Shown here one piece after another: positions 6,539 through 10,428 of a stretch of DNA of 10,428 nucleotides. Position 1 is the first letter of the stretch. Every line of letters begins with the position of its first letter. Location of the stretch: positions 1-10,428 of the forward strand of contig LADV01000257.1 of NCBI GenBank assembly GCA_000961805.1, in the 5' to 3' direction. This DNA is from Peptococcaceae bacterium BRH_c23. GTDB taxonomy: Bacteria; Bacillota_B; Desulfitobacteriia; Desulfitobacteriales; Desulfitobacteriaceae. The position numbers and the translations under genes were made by a program. The notes below the pieces were generated by a model, which made no database searches, had not been told where the DNA came from, and was given only the letters and a program-made list of their open reading frames with translations.

Positions 6539-7469
6539 ATACTATTATCCTAAAAGTGATTTGATGTTTTGGGCACGCCAGCCTGTGAAGGCGGTCGATG
6601 ATCTTTCTTTCTCTATTGCTGAAGGGGAGAGTTTTGGACTAGTCGGGGAAAGTGGGTGCGGCAAATCGACGGTGGGTAGGCTACTTCTGCGCCTTTCAGA
6701 ACTGACAGAGGGAAACGTGTATTATAAGGGAACGGATCTTTACTCCCTCTCGAATAAAAAAATGAAAAATTTACGTATCAAGTTGCAGCCCATCTTTCAA
6801 GATGCCGATAATTCTTTAGATCCCAGATACACAGTATCTCGCCTGCTGGCAGAGCCGTTCAAACGATGTCAGGGAAGTCAACGTGACAGTGAACAAAGGA
6901 TCAGTCAGTTGCTTGAACTGGTTAATCTGGGCCCAGAATTACTGGAAAGGCATCCGCATGAGCTCTCAGGAGGACAACGGCAAAGAGTAGGCTTGGCAAG
7001 GGCGTTAGCTTTAGAACCGGAGTTTATCGTGGCAGATGAACCAGCGGCCTCGCTGGACTTGTCCGTTCAAGCTCAGGTGCTTGATTTGCTGAAAACTATG
7101 CAGGAAGGGAAAGGGATCGGGCTACTGTATATCTCACATAATCTCAGAATTGTTCGGGTAATGACCCAGCGGATGGCCGTTATGTATCTGGGTAAGTTTA
7201 TGGAAGTGGGAGAGACGGAGAGTATTTTTAAGAATCCCTTACACCCTTACACCAAGCTATTGATCTCTTCACTGCCTATCCTTGACCCGTCAAAGCGGAA
7301 AAGCAAGCTCAATTTGGCAGTTAGTGAACCCCCTAATCCGTTTGCCCTGCCTCAGGGATGTCGATTTCATCCTCGTTGTCCAGAATGTAAGCCCATTTGT
7401 GAAGTGGAGAATCCTAAACTTCTCCCGATAGGAGAGGGAAGAAAATTAGCCTGCCATCTTATTCGGTAA
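6504..7469 (+). CDS. Nickel/peptide-type ABC transporter ATPase (NikE/DppF-like)
   Basis: The product is 321 residues from a TTG start at 6504. GGAGAGG (6490-6496) is seven bases upstream, inside the end of the preceding gene, which it overlaps by 35 bases. The N-terminus has the extra YYYPKSDLMFWARQPVKAVDDLSF segment typical of the NikE/DppF subgroup. Walker A is GESGCGKS (48-55), Q-loop Gln99 lies in IFQDADNSLDPR, signature LSGGQRQ (154-160), Walker B FIVADEP (174-180, Glu179), and H-loop His212 (YISHN). The C-terminal extension HPYTKLLISSLP and the cysteine motif GCRFHPRCPECKPIC are intact. Together with the previous gene's product it forms the cytoplasmic motor of the importer. All catalytic residues are present, so the transporter looks functional. 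Confidence 0.93.
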   Translation: MSNLIQAERLTKYYYPKSDLMFWARQPVKAVDDLSFSIAEGESFGLVGESGCGKSTVGRLLLRLSELTEGNVYYKGTDLYSLSNKKMKNLRIKLQPIFQDADNSLDPRYTVSRLLAEPFKRCQGSQRDSEQRISQLLELVNLGPELLERHPHELSGGQRQRVGLARALALEPEFIVADEPAASLDLSVQAQVLDLLKTMQEGKGIGLLYISHNLRIVRVMTQRMAVMYLGKFMEVGETESIFKNPLHPYTKLLISSLPILDPSKRKSKLNLAVSEPPNPFALPQGCRFHPRCPECKPICEVENPKLLPIGEGRKLACHLIR

Positions 7470-7518
7470 ACTGTTGTTAATTATGGATCAAATCGAAATA
7501 ATTCAGGAGGGGTTTAAG

Positions 7519-8169
7519 ATGAGCGAAGTTATAGAAAATATTGAAGAGCGCTGGAATACCCATGCCAAAAGTTATGATGAACGGCATCATGGCCATCTTA
7601 GTGAAGAAGATGCTAAACTATGGGAGAGTACTTTAAAAACACATCTAGGTCAGGATCAGGGTATCGAAATCTTAGACGTGGGGACAGGAACAGGCTTTTT
7701 GATTTTGAAAGCTGCCGAACTAGGATATAAGTGTACGGGAGTGGACATCTCGGAAGGGATGATGACCATTGCCAAGCAGCACGCCGCTGAAAAAGGGTTG
7801 GATATAAACTTTAGTAAAGGCGTTGTCGAACAATTGCCATTCCCAGATAACAGTAAGGATGTCATTATGAACCGCAGTGTGATGTGGACGCTGCTTCAGC
7901 CGGATGTGGCTTTGAAGGAATGGCGGAGGGTACTAAAACAAGGAGGTGTGCTGTTGTGCTTCTGTTCGATAGGTGAGGGGATAGATGGCAACAACCACTA
8001 CAGCCAGGAAATTGAAGACATGCTGCCATTAAAAGGTGCCCCCAAAGAAATGTTCATAGCTGCTCTTGAAAATGCTGGTTTTAGGGAAGTGCAAGGAATA
8101 ATTCTTGAGGGAATAAAAGACAAGCATGGCGATAAAGACTGGTATGCGATTAAAGGGAAAAAATTGTAA
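7519..8169 (+). CDS. Class I SAM-dependent methyltransferase (UbiE/Methyltransf_11-like)
   Basis: The product is 216 residues. The ATG at 7519 is preferred over an upstream in-frame TTG (7474), because AGGAGGGG (7505-7512) sits just before the ATG and the extra 15 residues look non-conserved. Motif I is ILDVGTGTGF (51-60), which binds SAM. The acidic residue at the end of strand 2 is Asp76 in CTGVDISEGMM, followed by VVEQLPFPDNSKDVIMNRSVMW (motif II region) and EWRRVLKQGGVLLCF (motif III). It is soluble and cytoplasmic. The gene lies 49 bases after the second ATPase gene with no terminator, so it is the last gene of the importer operon. The methyl acceptor is unknown; a role in making or processing the imported metal chelate is only a guess. 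The stump at 824-1010 is a dead copy of the same gene type. Confidence 0.9.
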   Translation: MSEVIENIEERWNTHAKSYDERHHGHLSEEDAKLWESTLKTHLGQDQGIEILDVGTGTGFLILKAAELGYKCTGVDISEGMMTIAKQHAAEKGLDINFSKGVVEQLPFPDNSKDVIMNRSVMWTLLQPDVALKEWRRVLKQGGVLLCFCSIGEGIDGNNHYSQEIEDMLPLKGAPKEMFIAALENAGFREVQGIILEGIKDKHGDKDWYAIKGKKL

Positions 8170-8221
8170 GGGAATCAGAACTACTCAAAGATAATTCTAT
8201 CTTACAAGTCACGAACAAACT

Positions 8222-8239
8222 GTCGTGATCCTAAGGTGA
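8222..8239 (+). pseudogene. Scrap of a FecE-type ATPase C-terminus
   Basis: GTCGTGATCCTAAGGTGA reads VVILR and stop. It differs by one base from GTCGTGATCCCAAGGTGA at 515-532, the end (VVIPR, stop) of the ATPase remnant near the window start. Eighteen bases is short and chance cannot be excluded, but in both places a copy of the hairpin element follows. It may mark where another ATPase gene once ended. Confidence 0.35.
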
Positions 8240-8243
8240 GGAG

Positions 8244-8308
8244 GGTTTTGGCAGAGCAAAAACCATGAAACTGACTCAGTAGAATCAGCTTCATGGTTTT
8301 CTTTTTTT
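8244..8308 (+). terminator. Hairpin element copy 3: operon terminator, probably bidirectional
   Basis: AAAACCATGAAACTGA (8259-8274) pairs with TCAGCTTCATGGTTTT (8285-8300), 15 of 16 positions, and is followed by a run of seven T (8302-8308). On the minus strand the same stem is followed by five T, so it can also end the convergent genes to the right. GGTTTT (8244-8249) could pair perfectly with AAAACC (8259-8264), the competing arrangement also seen in copies 1 and 2. Confidence 0.85.
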
Positions 8309-8335
8309 AAGGAGTCAGTTGTCTTATTTTTGAGA

Positions 8336-9094
8336 TTAGACCTTCCAAAAAATCCAGGCAGTTTTCGTCCGAACTTTCTCCATCACAAATCCATTGATAG
8401 AGATCTTATCGAGATAGCTCCTTATTAAAGCGTTTTTCTCATCGCATAAGTTATTCACCGTTTCAAAGAGCGTACCATAATAAATACAAGCTTCTTCGAC
8501 CGTTCGACATGTTCTCGATCCGTATCAGCATAGGCAATACTGGGATAATATCCAGTTAGCCAAAGGATGTTAAAAATGCTGTAAATTGTATTGCTGTAAA
8601 ATTTTACGCCTTTAAGCTTAAGAATATCCGCGCGAATAATGTCTTGAACAGAGTCGGTACGATCAACAAAATTGGACAAAAAGCAGTATCCTTTACTTGC
8701 ATTGATCATCTTCTCTAATGTGATTAGATCATGGATCCCAGGGCTATTGATTGCGGTAACCAGGTCATACTTTTTTCTCCAGTCGTATTCTTCAAGGCTA
8801 ACCTCATCCCAGTTCAAGTTTCTGAACAAGACATTGGTGAGGTTCTCGGATTTGGCATTCTTCACCGCATAGTCTAACATTTTATCGGATATGTCTTATG
8901 TCCAAGACGCTACTATCCTCGACAAGAAGGTTATTATGTGACAAAAATTCAACGATTTTGCGAATGCGCTCATCAGGACTGCCTTGACAAACTAACTTAT
9001 TAAACTCATCCGCCCTGTTGTCCCAAAACGACTTACCGGATGCTTTGGCAGCCTTTCCCTCGCTCCAAAGATGAGTAAAATATGGAATGTCCAT
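8336..9094 (-). pseudogene. Broken SAM-dependent methyltransferase gene (SAM loop deleted, frameshifted)
   Basis: The gene starts at the ATG complementary to 9092-9094 and reads MDIPYFTHLWSEGKAAKASGKSFWDNRADEFNKLV... LLVEDSSVLDI, then loses frame (RHIR, stop). Six bases further on the frame resumes as DISDKMLDYAVKNAKSENLTNVLF... DLVTAINSPGIHD... LTGYYPSIAYADTDREHVERS. In class I methyltransferases, VLDI is followed by the glycine-rich SAM loop, and 'D-S--ML' begins the next motif. About 20 residues between them are missing. The junction carries GACATAAGACATA, so the deletion probably ran between two GACATA repeats. A second frameshift near 8490 shifts the C-terminus, which continues as EEACIYYGTLFETVNNLCDEKNALI... 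KVRTKTAWIFWKV and a stop at 8336-8338. With two lesions and no SAM loop it cannot be active. It follows the FmdE remnant by four bases and was its operon partner. Confidence 0.8.
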
Positions 9095-9098
9095 CCCT

Positions 9099-9419
9099 TT
9101 ACCATCCCCTCGAATAATCTTTGAAGCAGTCTAGGCATACTTTTTTCCCGTCATTGATTCGAAGCTTATGCTCTGGAGCACCTTCCCCGCAAATTTCATA
9201 AACTACTGTGGTAAATAGTCTTGCCTTTTCGGACAGCTCAAACGTCGGCTTCGAGAAATTAAAGAGTTGCTCAACAGGTGAGTTCAGTATGTAGTCCTGA
9301 CGCTGCTGGCGGTCCATTTCCCCGTTGAGGGGCTTTATGATCATTCTTAGGCTTTCGCCGGTGGACTTGTTATAAAAGCTGAAGGCCATTTTGCCTGTGC
9401 CTTTATATTTGCGACTATT
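9099..9419 (-). pseudogene. 5'-truncated FmdE-family gene (C-terminal half)
   Basis: The coding frame reads RKYKGTGKMAFSFYNKSTGESLRMIIKPLNGEMDRQQRQDYILN... FELSEKARLFTTVVYEICGEGAPEHKLRINDGKKVCLDCFKDYSRGW. This is the end of an FmdE-family protein: the 'G-GKMAF-FY---TG-S-R' strand pair, an alpha-helical linker, then a zinc-ribbon. Intact relatives start about 100 residues earlier with a 'FHGH-CPG' cysteine/histidine site, which is gone. An in-frame TGA stands at 9420-9422, just before the recognisable part. The ribbon shows C-GEG... C--C, but the first Cys of the usual C--C pair appears as Tyr in VVYEIC, one base from Cys. The ATG at 9387-9389 would give 96 residues but is an internal Met of the family. 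FmdE-type proteins often neighbour metal uptake genes; the role here is lost or uncertain. Confidence 0.72.
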
Positions 9420-9556
9420 TCAGAAACAGAAATGAGGACTCATTAATCGTTGCAATAAACAAATTTATTCGATCCCTTCCTAGAGAGGCCGGACTTTTAG
9501 CGGGTTTTTTATATATGTGTTTGTCTGGCAGCGAGAGAGATTCGGGGGAACATGTT
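9420..9556. other. Intergenic gap left of the group II intron
   Basis: No gene, clear terminator or promoter is seen. It holds the break point that removed the 5' half of the FmdE gene and the 5' exon of the intron. CCG-N9-CGG followed by six T (9489-9509) is too short a stem to call a terminator. Confidence 0.5.
9543..9556 (+). other. Intron-binding sites IBS2 and IBS1 in the 5' exon
   Basis: The last six exon bases CATGTT (9551-9556, IBS1) are exactly complementary to AACATG (9759-9764, EBS1) inside the intron. CGGGG (9543-9547, IBS2) pairs with CCCTG (9737-9741, EBS2), with one G-U pair. The 18-base distance between the two EBS sites fits the usual layout of domain I. Confidence 0.62.
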
Positions 9557-10428
9557 GTGCGACACGTTTCTAGGTCAATAAAAGCCTAGACATTGGTAGA
9601 AATACTGATAGAACTAACATCTCAATGAATCAAATGATAGGGTAACGCCTTGAAGGGTTCACTTTAATACTCCGACAGGTATGGAAATAGATAAGTATAG
9701 AAATGTCTGAAGCACGGTAAAGTCGCATGAGTTTTGCCCTGTTTTGCAAGAAATGGGAAACATGTCCAGAGGTGGATGGTGCAGTCTAAGGAAATATTGT
9801 GATATAAGGAAGTAATTTTAGATTGATGGAACGCCGTATGCTTGGAAACCGTGCGCCATGTCGTGCGCAGCAAGAATTGTCTGGTTACCAGACCAATGTC
9901 CTTGGAATTACGTTGAGAACAACGCCTAACCTGAATCTGAAAGGAAGAGGGAAAAACAGCATGGTGGTAAAGCGTGGATGAATCGAAGATGGTGTAGAAG
10001 CAGGTCACGCAAGTTCTGCTCGATATGGTTAAAAGCTACACTGCCTAAACCTGAATGACCAGGGATGGAACTGCACATCTAGGGATACACCGTCTAAATA
10101 CTCCCTACTTATCGCATATTCGAATCCGAGTTTTGTTCGAAGAAATCTAGGGCGATAAGCCATTGAACAATGAGTTCAAGTAAGGTCATGAGTGGGAACC
10201 TAAGTCGAGCTAATACGTTCTTCCTGCGCAAAACGTGGGATTGCCTAACGGGGGAGACCCCTATGGTAACGGAGTTTTCATAGTATCCAAAGTGGCGGTC
10301 GTAATGACGGTTGCACAGGCGGACTTTAATATGTGCCGCTGGATCGCTTATACCGCCAAAAGGGTAACCAAGTAAGCGGGAGATCAGGAGAAGGAAGACA
10401 GGTGGTTACGATATCAATCGCTTGGAGG
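9557..10428 (+). mobile_element. Group II intron, 5' part (domains I to early IV; 3' end outside window)
   Basis: The element opens with GTGCGACACG, matching the group II 5' consensus GUGYG. No protein of the window's style is coded for 870 bases. Instead the sequence is full of short paired blocks, including GAAGCACGGTAAAGTCGCATGAG near 9710, GGAAACCGTGCGCC near 9843, and CCTATGGTAACGG...CATAGTATCC near 10259-10290, a wording I associate with the region before the intron-encoded reverse transcriptase. The exon pairing (IBS1-EBS1, IBS2-EBS2) supports both the element type and the 5' boundary. The last bases, CTTGGAGG (10421-10428), look like the ribosome binding site of that protein, which would begin just past the window. 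Domains V and VI and the 3' splice site are not visible, so activity and subclass cannot be judged. An ORF on the opposite strand at 9664-10008 is a by-product of the structured RNA. Confidence 0.78.

Noticed and set aside
7474..7518. Upstream TTG start for the methyltransferase
   Set aside because: The ribosome binding site AGGAGGGG lies inside this extension, directly before the ATG at 7519.
8164..8207. Inverted repeat TTGTAAG...CTTACAA and AAGATA-ATTC-TATCTT after the methyltransferase
   Set aside because: The stems are short and AT-rich, without a T run; a much better terminator follows at 8259.
9489..9510. Possible terminator CCG...CGG plus T run left of the intron
   Set aside because: The stem is only three base pairs.
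9664..10008. Minus-strand ORF of 114 codons
   Set aside because: It lies wholly within the group II intron RNA, has no ribosome binding site or family resemblance, and has odd composition (many Cys, His and Phe).

Overview
The window looks like chromosome of an anaerobic, sporulating-type Clostridia member, most likely Peptococcaceae/Desulfitobacteriaceae-like. This is an inference from medium-low GC, strong GGAGG-type ribosome binding sites, a lipoprotein-type solute receptor, an FmdE-family remnant and a group II intron. No rRNA, tRNA or CRISPR array is visible.

Layout, left to right. 1-336 is the 3' end of a FecE-type (iron/cobalamin/siderophore) ABC ATPase gene. 335-1010 is a graveyard: the C-terminal scrap of a second FecE-type ATPase, a hairpin terminator, the tail of a possible ABC permease, and the broken 3' end of a methyltransferase gene that is a paralogue of the intact one at 7519-8169. 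1030-1782 is an intact DUF4198-like, histidine-rich protein. A good sigma-A promoter at 1836-1865 then opens a leader with a repeated hairpin element and a tiny ORF. After it comes a tightly packed operon: lipoprotein solute receptor (2150-3730), two permeases (3810-4754, with an apparent CTG start, and 4760-5575), two ATPases (5576-6538 and 6504-7469) and a SAM-dependent methyltransferase (7519-8169). This is a complete nickel/peptide-type (NikABCDE/DppABCDF) importer plus methyltransferase.

The operon is closed by a bidirectional-looking terminator (about 8244-8308), the third copy of the hairpin element. Beyond it, on the minus strand, are a truncated FmdE-family gene and a second class I methyltransferase gene that has lost its SAM-binding loop. 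From 9557 to the window end lies the 5' part of a group II intron, supported by a GTGCG 5' end and by matching exon-binding and intron-binding sites.

How the parts may work together: a FecE-type transporter, a Nik/Dpp-type importer, a histidine-rich DUF4198 protein, methyltransferases and FmdE are all plausible members of a metal or metal-chelate acquisition locus. The substrate cannot be read from the sequence. The many partial paralogues and the three hairpin copies show that the locus has been repeatedly duplicated and deleted. The most interesting candidates for new biology are the repeated hairpin leader (possible attenuator) and the 18-residue ORF just upstream of the receptor gene.
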